From positions 1 through 31,252 of the forward strand of contig DATAFF010000011.1 in NCBI GenBank assembly GCA_036257595.1: a stretch of 31,252 bases of DNA. Direction: 5' to 3'. A program made the position numbers and the translations under genes. Shown here piece by piece: positions 6,476 through 14,694 of this stretch. Within the stretch, counting starts at the first letter, position 1; every line of letters begins with the position of its first letter. Below the pieces are notes generated by a model that saw only the letters and a program-made list of their open reading frames with translations, did no database searches and was not told the DNA's origin. The stretch is from DATAFF01 sp036257595. GTDB lineage: Bacteria > Pseudomonadota > Alphaproteobacteria > Rhizobiales > Aestuariivirgaceae.

Positions 6476-7689
6476 GGCTTGTCCCCCAGCTTCGCCGCCA
6501 GCAGCGCCATGAGCCGCGCCGCCACCGCGCGCTTGGGCATGTCGGGCCAGCTGTCGACGCCCTGCGCGGTCACCACTTGAACGCGGTTCTCCTCGCCGCC
6601 CATGACGCCGCTCGCCGGGCTCACATCATTGGCGATGATCATGTCGCAGCCCTTGCGCGCAAGCTTCGCCTTCGCATTGGCGAGGACGTTCTCGGTCTCG
6701 GCCGCAAAGCCCACCACCAGCTGCGGGCGAGAAGCCGTCATCGCTGCCACATGCTTGAGGATGTCGGGGTTCTCGACGAGCGCCAGATGCGGCGCCGCGC
6801 CGCTCGCCACCTTCGTGATCTTCTGCGCCTGCGTTCCCTCGACCCGCCAGTCGGCCACCGCCGCGGCGAACACCGCGATGTCGACCGGCAGTGCCGCCTC
6901 GACCGCCGCCAGCATCTCCTGCGCCGTCTCGACCTTGACCAGCTTGACGCCATCCGGCGGCGCGAGCGCCACCGGCCCCGAGATCAGCACCGTCTCGGCC
7001 CCGAGCGCCGCCGCGGCCGCCGCCACCGCATAGCCCTGCTTGCCGGACGAGCGGTTGCCGATATAGCGCACCGGATCGATTGGCTCATGGGTCGGTCCGG
7101 CCGTGACCAGCACCCGCTTGCCGGCGAGCTTCCGGTCCTGCGTTCGCTCCGAAAAGTACGCCTCGACGGCCGCCACGATGTCGGCCACCTCCGACATTCG
7201 CCCCGGCCCGAATTCGCCGCACGCCATCGGTCCTTCTTCCGGCCCGCAAATCAGCACGCCATCGCCCTTTAGCGTCGCCAGATTGCGCTGCGTCGCCGGG
7301 TGATTCCACATGCGCACATTCATCGCCGGCACGATCAGCACCGGCTTGTCGGTGGCAAGCAGCGCCGTCGTTGCCAGGTCGTTGGCCTGGCCATGCGCCA
7401 TCTTTGCCATGAGATCGGCGGTCGCCGGCGCGACGACCAGAAGATCGGCGGCGCGCGACAGCTCGATATGGCCCATCTCGGCTTCATCGGTCAGGCTGAA
7501 CAGGTCGTCATGGACCTTGCTCCGCGACAGGCTCGCCAGCGACAGCGGCGTCACGAACTGTGCCCCGGCCCGCGTCAAGATGACCTTGACCGCAACATCG
7601 CGCTCGGCGAGGCGCCGGATCAGCTCGAGGCTCTTATAGGCGGCGATGCCGCCGCCGATGATCAGGAGAATTCGTTTGCCCGTCAGCAT
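6472..7689 (-). CDS. coaBC: CoaBC, phosphopantothenoylcysteine decarboxylase/synthetase
   Basis: This 405-residue bifunctional enzyme makes two steps of coenzyme A synthesis: CTP-dependent joining of cysteine to phosphopantothenate (CoaB half) and FMN-dependent decarboxylation (CoaC half). In the N-terminal CoaC domain His74 lies in GHIELSRAAD, PAMN at 121-124, and the active-site Cys157 in PMACGEFGPGRMSE. The CoaB domain starts at about residue 190 with VLVTAGPTHEPIDPVRYI and NRSSGKQG (212-219), followed by AAVADWRV. These line up with the E. coli protein. The ATG at 7689 has only a weak ribosome site. It follows ubiB by 17 bases and overlaps dut. Confidence 0.96.
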   Translation of the reverse strand: MLTGKRILLIIGGGIAAYKSLELIRRLAERDVAVKVILTRAGAQFVTPLSLASLSRSKVHDDLFSLTDEAEMGHIELSRAADLLVVAPATADLMAKMAHGQANDLATTALLATDKPVLIVPAMNVRMWNHPATQRNLATLKGDGVLICGPEEGPMACGEFGPGRMSEVADIVAAVEAYFSERTQDRKLAGKRVLVTAGPTHEPIDPVRYIGNRSSGKQGYAVAAAAAALGAETVLISGPVALAPPDGVKLVKVETAQEMLAAVEAALPVDIAVFAAAVADWRVEGTQAQKITKVASGAAPHLALVENPDILKHVAAMTASRPQLVVGFAAETENVLANAKAKLARKGCDMIIANDVSPASGVMGGEENRVQVVTAQGVDSWPDMPKRAVAARLMALLAAKLGDKP

Positions 7690-7706
7690 GGCCGATTATC
7701 ACCAAT

Positions 7707-9287
7707 TCACCGCAGCAGTGCGAGAGCCATGACGACGAGCGCCAGCGCCCCGATCCACAGCGCGATCCGCCCGGTTGCCCCATGCCGCGCTTGCGCCTTC
7801 GCGAGGTCCTCGACCGTCGCGTGATCGAGACGCAAGCCGCCGCCTTCCGCCATCTCGCTGAGCAACCGCGCGGTGCGGCGGGCATCCGCCAGCGCCTCCG
7901 GCAGGTCGGCAGCCAGCCGGCCGATCATCGCCGCTCCTGACGCCGCCTCGGCGAGCCGCCGCTCCGGCGCCAGCGCATCGTTCATCCATTCCCGCACCAC
8001 CGGGGTCGCCACCAGCCACATGTTGAGCCTGGGATTGAACGACCGCGCCACCCCTTCGACCACCACCATGGTCTTCTGCAGCAGCAGGAGCTGCGGCTGG
8101 GTCTGCATGTCGAACTGCGCCGTCACCTCGAACAGCTGGGTCAGCAGGCGCGCCATCGAGATATCCTCGGCGGTGCGGTCGAGGATCGGCTCGCCGATCG
8201 CCCGCAGCGCTTGTGCGAACACTGCCGGGTCCTGGGTGTGCGGCACATAGCCGGCATCGAAATGCACCGCCGCGATGCGGGCATAGTCGCGGGTGATGAA
8301 GCCCCACAGGATCTCCGCCAGGAACTGCCGATCCTTGGGCGTGAGCCGACCCATGATCCCGAAATCGACCGCCACCAGATTGCCTTCGGGATCGATGAAC
8401 AGATTGCCGGGATGCATGTCGGCGTGGAAGAAGCCGTCGCGCAGGGCGTGACGCAGGAAGATCTCGATGAGCCGGTTGCCCAAGAGCTCGAGATCGATGC
8501 CTTGATCGATGAGCCCCGCCCGGTCCGACAGCGCGATCCCGTCGATCCACGCGCTCGTCAGCACCCGCCGCGAGGTTCGTTGCCAGTCGATCTCGGGCAC
8601 CCGGAAGCCCTGGTCCTTGCCGCCATTGGCTGCCATCTCCGACATCGCCGCCGCCTCCATCCGGAGGTCCATCTCCATGGCGACCGAGCGCTCGAGCGTT
8701 GCCACCGCCGCTACCGGCTTGAGCCTTCTCAGCGGCTTGTACACCCGCTCGGCGAGGCGCGCCGCCGTGAAGAAGGCGCGAAGGTCCGCGGCAAAACGCT
8801 GCTCGATGCCGGGGCGCAGGATCTTCACCGCTACCGGGCGCAGCCGCCCGTCGGGATCGCGCACTTGTCCCCGGTGCACCTGGGCGATCGAGGCGGCCGC
8901 GACCGGCGGTCCGAAACTCTCGAACAGCACCTCGGCCGGCATGCCGAATTGCGAGGCGATCTCGGCCCGCGCCTCGTCCATGGCAAAGGGCGGCATGCGG
9001 TCCTGGAGCGTTCTGAGATCCGCCGCCCGCGCCTCGCCGATGAGATCGGGGCGGGTCGCCAGAAACTGGCCGAGCTTGATATAGCTCGGGCCGAGCTCGC
9101 TCAGCGCCTCGGCCAGGCCCCCTTGCCCCACCCTGACCGGCGCGCGGCCCATCCGGGCGAAGCCGAGGGCGAAGCGAAAGCGCGGCGGCAGCTCCGCCAG
9201 CTGCTCCGGCTCGATGAAGCCGTCATGCCGCGCGATCACCCGGGCGGCGATAGCGAGGCGAAGAAGATCATGCGCGGTGGTCAGCAT
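7707..9287 (-). CDS. ubiB: UbiB, ubiquinone biosynthesis accessory ATPase
   Basis: This 526-residue ABC1/ADCK/UbiB protein has an atypical protein-kinase-like fold and supports ubiquinone synthesis at the membrane, probably as an ATPase rather than a kinase. The family motifs are present: KLGQ (71-74), the Ala-rich loop AAASIAQVH (130-138), Lys155 in VAVKILRP, FFHADMHPGN (286-295) and VDFG (307-310). A hydrophobic segment near the C-terminus (about 505-525) fits a membrane anchor. GGAGG lies seven bases before the ATG. It is 15 bases downstream of ubiE, so the two ubiquinone genes are co-transcribed. Confidence 0.95.
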   Translation of the reverse strand: MLTTAHDLLRLAIAARVIARHDGFIEPEQLAELPPRFRFALGFARMGRAPVRVGQGGLAEALSELGPSYIKLGQFLATRPDLIGEARAADLRTLQDRMPPFAMDEARAEIASQFGMPAEVLFESFGPPVAAASIAQVHRGQVRDPDGRLRPVAVKILRPGIEQRFAADLRAFFTAARLAERVYKPLRRLKPVAAVATLERSVAMEMDLRMEAAAMSEMAANGGKDQGFRVPEIDWQRTSRRVLTSAWIDGIALSDRAGLIDQGIDLELLGNRLIEIFLRHALRDGFFHADMHPGNLFIDPEGNLVAVDFGIMGRLTPKDRQFLAEILWGFITRDYARIAAVHFDAGYVPHTQDPAVFAQALRAIGEPILDRTAEDISMARLLTQLFEVTAQFDMQTQPQLLLLQKTMVVVEGVARSFNPRLNMWLVATPVVREWMNDALAPERRLAEAASGAAMIGRLAADLPEALADARRTARLLSEMAEGGGLRLDHATVEDLAKAQARHGATGRIALWIGALALVVMALALLR

Positions 9288-9302
9288 CGAGCGGCCTCCG
9301 CT

Positions 9303-10073
9303 CTAGGTCCGCCAGCCGGAATGGATCGCCACCACCCCGGCGCTCAGGATGCGGAACCCCACCTGCGAGAAGCCGGCCTCCTCCATCTTGCGGGCAAGGC
9401 TCGGCGCATCGGGAAAACGCCGGATGCTCTCGACCAGATAGCGATAGGGCTGACCATCGCCGGTGATGATCTTGCCCAGCGCCGGGATCGTGGTAAGCGA
9501 ATAGAGATCGTAGAGCGTTTCGACGCCCGGCACATCGACCCGCGAGAATTCGAGGCAGAGAAACCGTCCGCCCGGCCTGAGCACCCGCCTGGCCTCGCTG
9601 AGCGCCTGGCCGATATCGGTCACGTTGCGGATGCCGAAGGAGATGGTCAGAGCATCGAAGGTGCCGTTCCGGAACGCCAGGGCCTCGGCATTGGTCACCA
9701 CGAAGCGGCAGCGCTGAGCCAGCCGCTCCCGGGCGATCCGCCGCCGCCCCTCGGCCAGCATGGCCGGTGAGATGTCGGCGATCGTGACCCTGACCCCGGC
9801 CCCGCCGGCCTTGACGATACGCCCGGCGACGTCGCCGGTGCCGCCGGCGAGATCGAGCACCTCGAAGCTGCGGGCGCCGTGCGGCGGATTGAGCATGGCG
9901 ACGAGATCGTCCTTCCACAGCCGGTGGAGGCCGAACGACATGAGATCGTTCATCTGGTCGTATTTCGAGGCCACCTTGGCAAACACTTCGTTCACCATGG
10001 TTTGTTTCTCGGCAGCCTCGACATCGGCATCGCCGAAGGGCGCCATGCGCCGGTTGGACGGACGGTCGGCCAT
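9303..10073 (-). CDS. ubiE: UbiE, ubiquinone/menaquinone C-methyltransferase
   Basis: This 256-residue S-adenosylmethionine-dependent methyltransferase adds the C-methyl group to the quinone ring. The SAM motif VLDLAGGTGDVA is at about residues 72-83. Other UbiE signatures are YDQMNDLMSFGLHRLWK, NAEALAF, ISFGIRNV, FLCLEFSRV and the C-terminal GVVAIHSGWR. The open frame runs upstream to 10406, but MADRPSNRRM at 10073 gives the usual length, and the extension is antisense to mutM. MAPFGD at 10046 is an alternative start; neither has a strong ribosome site. It is first in the minus-strand operon and divergent from mutM across 88 bases. Confidence 0.94.
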   Translation of the reverse strand: MADRPSNRRMAPFGDADVEAAEKQTMVNEVFAKVASKYDQMNDLMSFGLHRLWKDDLVAMLNPPHGARSFEVLDLAGGTGDVAGRIVKAGGAGVRVTIADISPAMLAEGRRRIARERLAQRCRFVVTNAEALAFRNGTFDALTISFGIRNVTDIGQALSEARRVLRPGGRFLCLEFSRVDVPGVETLYDLYSLTTIPALGKIITGDGQPYRYLVESIRRFPDAPSLARKMEEAGFSQVGFRILSAGVVAIHSGWRT

Positions 10074-10161
10074 CGGCGCGGACCATAGACGAGCGCGGTT
10101 AACATTCCAATCTGTCGAGAAAACACTGGATGACGCGGCAAAGCCCTGCCATGACGTCGTC

Positions 10162-11061
10162 ATGCCTGAGCTGCCCGAGGTCGAAACCGTCCGGCGGGGC
10201 CTTGAAACCGCCCTGCTCGGACGCCGGATCGAGAAGGTCGAGCTGAACCGGGGGGATCTGCGCGTTCCCTTCCCGGACGGTTTTGCCAGCCGATTGGCTG
10301 GCAGGCGCATCGAGACCGTCGGGCGGCGGGCGAAATATCTGCTGGTCGGCCTCGATGACGGCAAGAGCCTGCTCATGCATCTCGGCATGAGCGGCCGCTT
10401 CACCATCCACCCGCCGGGCGGCCGGCCGCTGCCCCTGGGCGAGCCCGACGAAGAGGCCGGCGAGAGCTCCGACGCGACCGGCCCGTCGATTCACGATCAC
10501 GTCACATTCCTGCTCGATGACGGCACCCGCATCGTCTACACCGATCCCCGCCGCTTTGGGCTCATGGATCTGATCGACACCGCGACCGCATCGCACCACA
10601 AGCTCCTCGCCGGGCTCGGCCCGGAGCCGCTGGGCAACGACTTCAATGCCGAGCACCTGCGAGCCGGTCTCGACGGTCGCGAGACCCCGCTCAAATCGGC
10701 GCTGCTCGACCAGCGCGTGGTCGCCGGTCTCGGCAATATCTATGCCTGCGAGGCGCTGCACCGCGCCGCCCTGTCGCCCAAGCGCATCGCGGCGACGCTC
10801 ACCCGCGGCCGCAACAGCGTCGAGCGGCTCGAGGCGCTGGTGCGAGCGGTTCGCAGCGTCCTCGACGATGCCATCGCCGCCGGCGGCTCGACCTTGCGCA
10901 ACTACGCCTCGGCGCAAGGGCGGCCCGGCGCCTTCCAGCATCGCTTCGACGTCTATGACCGGGAGGGCGAGCCTTGCCCGCGGCCCGGCTGCCGCGGCAC
11001 CGTCAGGCGGATCGTCCAGGCGGGGCGTTCGACTTTCTATTGTGGCGTCTGCCAGCGATGA
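10162..11061 (+). CDS. mutM: MutM (Fpg), formamidopyrimidine-DNA glycosylase
   Basis: This 299-residue bifunctional glycosylase/AP lyase removes 8-oxoguanine and formamidopyrimidines. The mature N-terminus PELPEVETVRRGLE supplies the catalytic Pro2 and Glu3. Lys58 is in RRAKYLL, and GLGNIYACEAL (Asn192) belongs to the helix-two-turn-helix. The C-terminal zinc finger is intact with Cys272, Cys277, Cys294 and Cys297, and Arg289 in AGRSTFYC. It is about 30 residues longer than E. coli MutM. Part of that is an acidic/polar insert around residues 85-110, as seen in other Rhizobiales. The start is set by the need for Pro as second residue. Confidence 0.96.
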   Translation: MPELPEVETVRRGLETALLGRRIEKVELNRGDLRVPFPDGFASRLAGRRIETVGRRAKYLLVGLDDGKSLLMHLGMSGRFTIHPPGGRPLPLGEPDEEAGESSDATGPSIHDHVTFLLDDGTRIVYTDPRRFGLMDLIDTATASHHKLLAGLGPEPLGNDFNAEHLRAGLDGRETPLKSALLDQRVVAGLGNIYACEALHRAALSPKRIAATLTRGRNSVERLEALVRAVRSVLDDAIAAGGSTLRNYASAQGRPGAFQHRFDVYDREGEPCPRPGCRGTVRRIVQAGRSTFYCGVCQR

Positions 11062-11072
11062 GCCGACGGCCC

Positions 11073-11084
11073 AGAGCATGCTCT
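11073..11084. promoter_or_regulatory. 12-base palindrome between mutM and the crotonase gene
   Basis: AGAGCATGCTCT is a perfect palindrome, 20 bases before the downstream ATG. It contains the GCATGCTCTA motif that also appears upstream of fabI. It is either a small operator or part of a dispersed repeat; the sequence does not decide. Confidence 0.4.
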
Positions 11085-11103
11085 AAGCAATCGGAGGATT
11101 GAT

Positions 11104-11877
11104 ATGGGTTACGAAACGATCATTGTCGACAGCCGTGATGCGGTGGGCGTGGTGACGCTCAACCGGCCGGCGGTTCTGAACGCCCTCAGCACGCGGGTGA
11201 TCGCTGAGCTTGCCGGTGCTCTTCAGGCCTTCGATGCCGACCCGGCGATCGGCGCCATGCTGGTCACCGGCAATGACAAGGCCTTCGCGGCCGGCGCCGA
11301 CATCAAGGAGATGCAGGACAAATCCTACCCCTCCACCTATGTGAACGACCTTCTGACCGACTGGGAGCGGATCGCCAATCTGCGGAAGCCGGTGATCGCC
11401 GCGGTGGCCGGCTACGCGCTTGGCGGCGGCTGCGAGCTGGCGATGATCTGCGATATCATCATCGCCGCCGACACCGCCCGCTTCGGCCAGCCCGAGATCC
11501 AGCTCGGCGTCATGCCCGGGGTCGGCGGCACGCAGCGGCTGACCCGTGCCGTCGGCAAGGCCAAGGCGATGGATCTGGTGCTGACCGGCCGGATGATGGA
11601 CGCCGCCGAGGCCGAGCGCTCGGGCCTCGTCGCGCGGGTTGTGCCGGCCGCCGAGCTGATGACCGAGGCGCTTGCCGTCGCGACCCGGATCGCCGGCTTC
11701 TCCCGTCCCGCGGTGATGATGGCCAAGGAGGCGGTGAACCGCTCCTTCGAAAGCTCCCTCGCCGAGGGTACCCGTTTCGAGCGCCGGCTGTTCCAGTCGA
11801 TGTTCGCCACCGCCGATCAGAAGGAGGGGATGGCCGCCTTCGTCGCCAAGCGTCCCGCCCGCTTCACCCATGGTTGA
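11104..11877 (+). CDS. Enoyl-CoA hydratase (crotonase family)
   Basis: This 257-residue crotonase hydrates trans-2-enoyl-CoA in fatty acid or related acyl-CoA breakdown. The oxyanion-hole segments are AFAAGADIKEM (about 60-70) and ALGGGCELAM. The two catalytic glutamates are Glu111 in GGGCELA and Glu131 in FGQPEIQLG, twenty residues apart as in the mitochondrial enzyme. GVGGTQRL follows. GGAGG precedes the ATG. An enoyl-CoA hydratase between mutM and rpsT is a common arrangement in Rhizobiales, but no functional tie to its neighbours is evident. Substrate length is not predictable. Confidence 0.93.
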   Translation: MGYETIIVDSRDAVGVVTLNRPAVLNALSTRVIAELAGALQAFDADPAIGAMLVTGNDKAFAAGADIKEMQDKSYPSTYVNDLLTDWERIANLRKPVIAAVAGYALGGGCELAMICDIIIAADTARFGQPEIQLGVMPGVGGTQRLTRAVGKAKAMDLVLTGRMMDAAEAERSGLVARVVPAAELMTEALAVATRIAGFSRPAVMMAKEAVNRSFESSLAEGTRFERRLFQSMFATADQKEGMAAFVAKRPARFTHG

Positions 11878-11887
11878 ACCGGGCCGG

Positions 11888-11916
11888 TTGACGCTGTCTG
11901 GGGGCTCGGATATAAG
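11888..11916 (+). promoter_or_regulatory. Sigma-70-type promoter of rpsT
   Basis: TTGACG at 11888-11893 and TATAAG at 11911-11916 are separated by exactly 17 bases, close to the housekeeping sigma consensus. Transcription would start near 11923, about 23 bases before the rpsT ATG, with AAGGA and GAGGA purine tracts in between. Confidence 0.7.
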
Positions 11917-11945
11917 CCCGCCACCCCACAAGGAAAGTTGAGGAT

Positions 11946-12212
11946 ATGGCGAATACGAGATCGGCAAAGAAGGCCGCTCGCCAGGCGGTGCGGCGAACCG
12001 AGGTCAACAAGGCCCGCCGAAGCCGCGTGCGGAGCTACGTCCGCAAGGTCGAGGAGGCGATCGCCAAGGGCGATCGGGCGGCTGCCAGCGCCGCCCTCAA
12101 AGAGGCGCAGCCCGAACTGATGCGGGGCGCGCGGAAGAAGGTGATTCACAAGAATGCCGCCGCGCGCAAGGTCTCGCGGCTCACCAAACGTGTCAAATCC
12201 ATGTCCGGTTGA
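11946..12212 (+). CDS. rpsT: Ribosomal protein S20
   Basis: This 88-residue primary 16S rRNA-binding protein belongs to the small subunit. It opens with MANTRSAKKAARQAVRR, shows the basic helical pattern of S20 (about one residue in four is Lys or Arg), and ends HKNAAARKVSRLTKRVKSM. Length is normal. It has its own promoter just upstream and a strong hairpin terminator just downstream, so it is probably transcribed alone. rpsT next to dnaA is typical of alphaproteobacteria. Confidence 0.97.
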   Translation: MANTRSAKKAARQAVRRTEVNKARRSRVRSYVRKVEEAIAKGDRAAASAALKEAQPELMRGARKKVIHKNAAARKVSRLTKRVKSMSG

Positions 12213-12243
12213 CGACGACCCACCGGATAAGCACAGCTTCCGC

Positions 12244-12277
12244 AAGCCCGTCCCCCGCCTGGGGGGCGGGCTTGTTG
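12244..12277 (+). terminator. Rho-independent terminator after rpsT
   Basis: AAGCCCGTCCCCC (12244-12256) pairs with GGGGGGCGGGCTT (12261-12273) at 12 of 13 positions over a GCCT loop. The following run TTGTTGTTG is only partly T. It lies 31 bases after the rpsT stop. Confidence 0.8.
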
Positions 12278-12524
12278 TTGCCCAGATGCTGTTGGAGCAA
12301 AAAACTGGCAGAAAATTTCCGGGAATTTCAGAAGTTTGGGACCGACCTGTCAGAAGCGTGACGATCGCACCGACCGGGCGCCGACAAAGCTTTTTCATCA
12401 CTCTTCCATAATCGTCTAACGGTTGCGCCGGCCGTCACATTCGCCTCGATGGAATCGTGTTGGTGCTTCAACGGGTTGGCTTCGCCGCCCTCGACCGCTG
12501 GGGTTTTTCTGCAACGGAAGAAAG

Positions 12525-12538
12525 CTCCGTATACGGAG
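12525..12538. promoter_or_regulatory. Perfect 14-base palindrome in the dnaA upstream region
   Basis: CTCCGTATACGGAG reads the same on both strands. It is about 465 bases before the dnaA start. A perfect palindrome of this length in a non-coding region suggests a dimeric protein site; the protein is unknown. Confidence 0.45.
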
Positions 12539-12901
12539 GAACCGTGGCGAGACTGTTGTGCCTCGGAAAGCGCCTGTGTAAGGTCTTTGGGCATCGACCG
12601 GAGAGGCGATGCCATAACGACAAGCAGCATCAAGACGGCAACAAGATGACTGCACGGGTAACGGGGCGTTTGGCGTACGGCGTGGGTCAGTGTAGCAGGC
12701 GGATCGGGGCTTCCTTGGATATCCGCTCAAGCGACCGCGCAATCAACAAATAGCATCGACAAGCCGGGCGCGTTTTCCTGGTTGGTTCGGCGTAACTCGT
12801 TGCACTGCGCTCGTGCGCGGTGAGGGGCAAGTCTTGTCCTTCGCACAAGCCGAGGCGGGGCAGCGCGTCTCCTGCGGGGCACAAGGAGGGGGCGAAGTAC
12901 G

Positions 12902-12924
12902 CTTGGAGGCAGTTGCACTCCAAG
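12902..12924 (+). other. Hairpin in the dnaA leader
   Basis: CTTGGAG (12902-12908) and CTCCAAG (12918-12924) form a perfect 7-base stem with a 9-base loop, about 80 bases before the dnaA start. There is no T-run after it, so a simple terminator is unlikely. Confidence 0.4.
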
Positions 12925-13003
12925 GGTCGTGCAGGGGTGTCTGTGAGCTTGAGTCGGGCAGTCCGGCGCCTTGCCGGTCGCACACCGGAAACTCGGAGCT
13001 CTT

Positions 13004-14560
13004 ATGGGACGGGAGACAACAAAAATGGATGGCGTATACTTCCAGAACGAGGCGGTGCAGCGGGATGGTTCGGCCGCAGCGGCGGCGGTCCGAACCGCCC
13101 CGACCGATTTCTCGGCGCAGTGGGAGCGCATTTCCCAGCGGCTGCGCTCGAGCCTCGGTGAAGATCTCTATTCGAGCTGGTTTGCCCGCATGGACATCGA
13201 GCAGTTCCAGGATGGAAGGCTCGTCGTGTCTCTGCCGACGCGTTTCCTGCGCAATTGGATCGTCAGCCATTATTCCGACACGCTTGCCCATGCCTGCGAG
13301 GCCGAGCTCGGCACCATCACGGCGCTCTGCGTTCAGGTCCGCACCCGCGGCCTGCCGGTCCGCGCCCTGCCGCAGGAGCGGCCGCAAACGGCTTTCGGCA
13401 ACGCCGCCCGCAGCCTCGGCCGCGACAGCGCGCCGCGCCATGACGGCGCCGATCAGGGCTTTGGCACCTATCGCGATCGCGCCGATCGCAGCAGCGAGAG
13501 GACCGGCGACCGCGGTTCGCCGCTCGATCATTCGCTGACCTTCGAGACCTTCGTGGTCGGCCGCTCCAATGCGCTCGCCCATGCCGCCGCCATGCGCATC
13601 GCCGAGGCACCCGGCGGCCAGCCGCTCAACTTCAATCCGCTGTTCATTCACTCCGCTGCGGGGCTCGGCAAGACTCATCTGCTCAATGCCGTGTCGTGGC
13701 GCGTGCGCCAGCGCGCTCCCGGCCGCAACGTGGTGTTCATCACCGCCGAGCGCTTCATGTATCACTTCCTCGCCGCCCTCAAGGCGCGCGACGTGCTGAG
13801 CTTCAAGGACTATTTCCAGAGCGTCGATGTGCTCATCATCGATGACCTGCAGTTCCTGCAAGGCAAGTCGATGCAGCAGGAGTTCTATCACACCTTCAAT
13901 TCGCTGGTTGACTCCAAGCGCCAGGTGATCGTCGCCGCCGATGTGCCGCCGGCCCAGCTCGAGAGCATCGACCAGCGCATGCGCTCGCGCCTTGCCGGTG
14001 GCCTGGTCGTCGACATCGAGGGACCGGAGCTCGAGCTGCGCCGCGACATCCTCAAGGCGCGCCTCACCGATGCTCGCCGCAAGGACACCTCGCTCCAGCT
14101 CGGCGACGACGTCGTCGAGTTCATCGCCAACCGCATCACCGGCGGCGGGCGCGAGCTCGAAGGTGCGCTGAACCGGGTCATCGCCCGCCATGAGCTGACC
14201 CGTTCGCCGGTCACCATCGAGCTGGCCGCGCTGGCGCTGCGCGATCTCGCTCAAGCCGCCGAGCCCGCCCGCGTCCGCATTGACGACATCCTCAAGGTGG
14301 TGGGGCGTCACTACAACGTCGCCCGCGCCGATCTCCTGTCGCCGCGCCGCGCCCAGTCGATCGTCCGGCCCCGCCAGGTCGGCATGTATCTCGCCAAGAA
14401 GCTGACCTCGCGCTCGCTGCCGGAAATCGGCCGGCGTTTCGGCGGCCGCGATCATTCCACCGTCCTTCATGCGGTGCGCAAGATCGAGGAGCTGATGCAG
14501 TCCGACGACCGGCTCGCCCGCGAGGTCGCTCTGCTCATGCGCCTGATCGAGCATCAATAG
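13004..14560 (+). CDS. dnaA: DnaA, chromosomal replication initiator
   Basis: This AAA+ ATPase binds DnaA boxes and opens the origin. With the ATG at 13004 it has 518 residues. Domain I (about 25-95) contains QWERISQRLRSSLGEDLYSSWF. A variable, charged linker (about 110-175) follows. The AAA+ domain begins at SLTFETFVVGRSNALA, with a P-loop ending GLGKTHL (220-226) and Walker B LIIDDLQFLQGK. Domain IV has the signature GGRDHSTVLHAVRKIEEL. The first Gly of the P-loop is Ser here (HSAAGLGKT). ATG 13025 with GGGAG upstream is an equally good start, while TTG 12971 is less likely. The antisense 604-codon frame is a shadow. Confidence 0.96.
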   Translation: MGRETTKMDGVYFQNEAVQRDGSAAAAAVRTAPTDFSAQWERISQRLRSSLGEDLYSSWFARMDIEQFQDGRLVVSLPTRFLRNWIVSHYSDTLAHACEAELGTITALCVQVRTRGLPVRALPQERPQTAFGNAARSLGRDSAPRHDGADQGFGTYRDRADRSSERTGDRGSPLDHSLTFETFVVGRSNALAHAAAMRIAEAPGGQPLNFNPLFIHSAAGLGKTHLLNAVSWRVRQRAPGRNVVFITAERFMYHFLAALKARDVLSFKDYFQSVDVLIIDDLQFLQGKSMQQEFYHTFNSLVDSKRQVIVAADVPPAQLESIDQRMRSRLAGGLVVDIEGPELELRRDILKARLTDARRKDTSLQLGDDVVEFIANRITGGGRELEGALNRVIARHELTRSPVTIELAALALRDLAQAAEPARVRIDDILKVVGRHYNVARADLLSPRRAQSIVRPRQVGMYLAKKLTSRSLPEIGRRFGGRDHSTVLHAVRKIEELMQSDDRLAREVALLMRLIEHQ

Positions 14561-14628
14561 GCGCGAGGACGCGGCGTCGCAGGGGCTGTCCCGACGTCAT
14601 CCAGCATCCACGGATCCTCCCTGACTTA

Positions 14629-14657
14629 CCCCGGAAGTCCTTGCTTCCGGGGTCTTT
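14629..14657 (+). terminator. Rho-independent terminator after dnaA
   Basis: CCCCGGAAG (14629-14637), loop TCCTTG, CTTCCGGGG (14644-14652) is a perfect 9-base stem followed by TCTTT. It lies in the 134-base dnaA-dnaN gap, so dnaN probably has some transcription of its own. Confidence 0.8.
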
Positions 14658-14694
14658 CCGCGCCAATCTTCCGTTGCAGGCACCGAGGGTGAGG

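Larger units (their letters stand above)
12213..13003. other. Long gene-free region upstream of dnaA, candidate origin or dnaA leader
   Basis: About 790 bases lie between rpsT and dnaA, by far the longest gap in the window. It holds the rpsT terminator, an AT-rich near-palindrome AAATTTCC/GGGAATTT at 12313-12328, the perfect palindrome CTCCGTATACGGAG at 12525-12538, and a 7-base-stem hairpin at 12902-12924. Short open frames in it have no family resemblance and no credible ribosome sites. I scanned both strands for TTATNCACA-type DnaA boxes and saw none. Position next to dnaA and divergent gene orientation around it keep an origin possible, but that is inference. Confidence 0.5.

Noticed and set aside
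12449..12753. Short open frames between rpsT and dnaA
   Set aside because: No family resemblance and no convincing ribosome sites; several overlap each other in different frames.
12213..13003. Classical DnaA-box cluster
   Set aside because: Both strands were read for TTATNCACA and close variants and none was found, so an origin is not annotated as such.
13661..13675. Defective DnaA P-loop because the first Gly is Ser
   Set aside because: The GLGKTH core and Walker B are intact, and variation at that position is tolerated in DnaA proteins, so inactivity is not supported.
12743..14557. 604-codon minus-strand open frame opposite dnaA
   Set aside because: It covers dnaA exactly and its composition is that of an antisense frame; no motif is recognisable.
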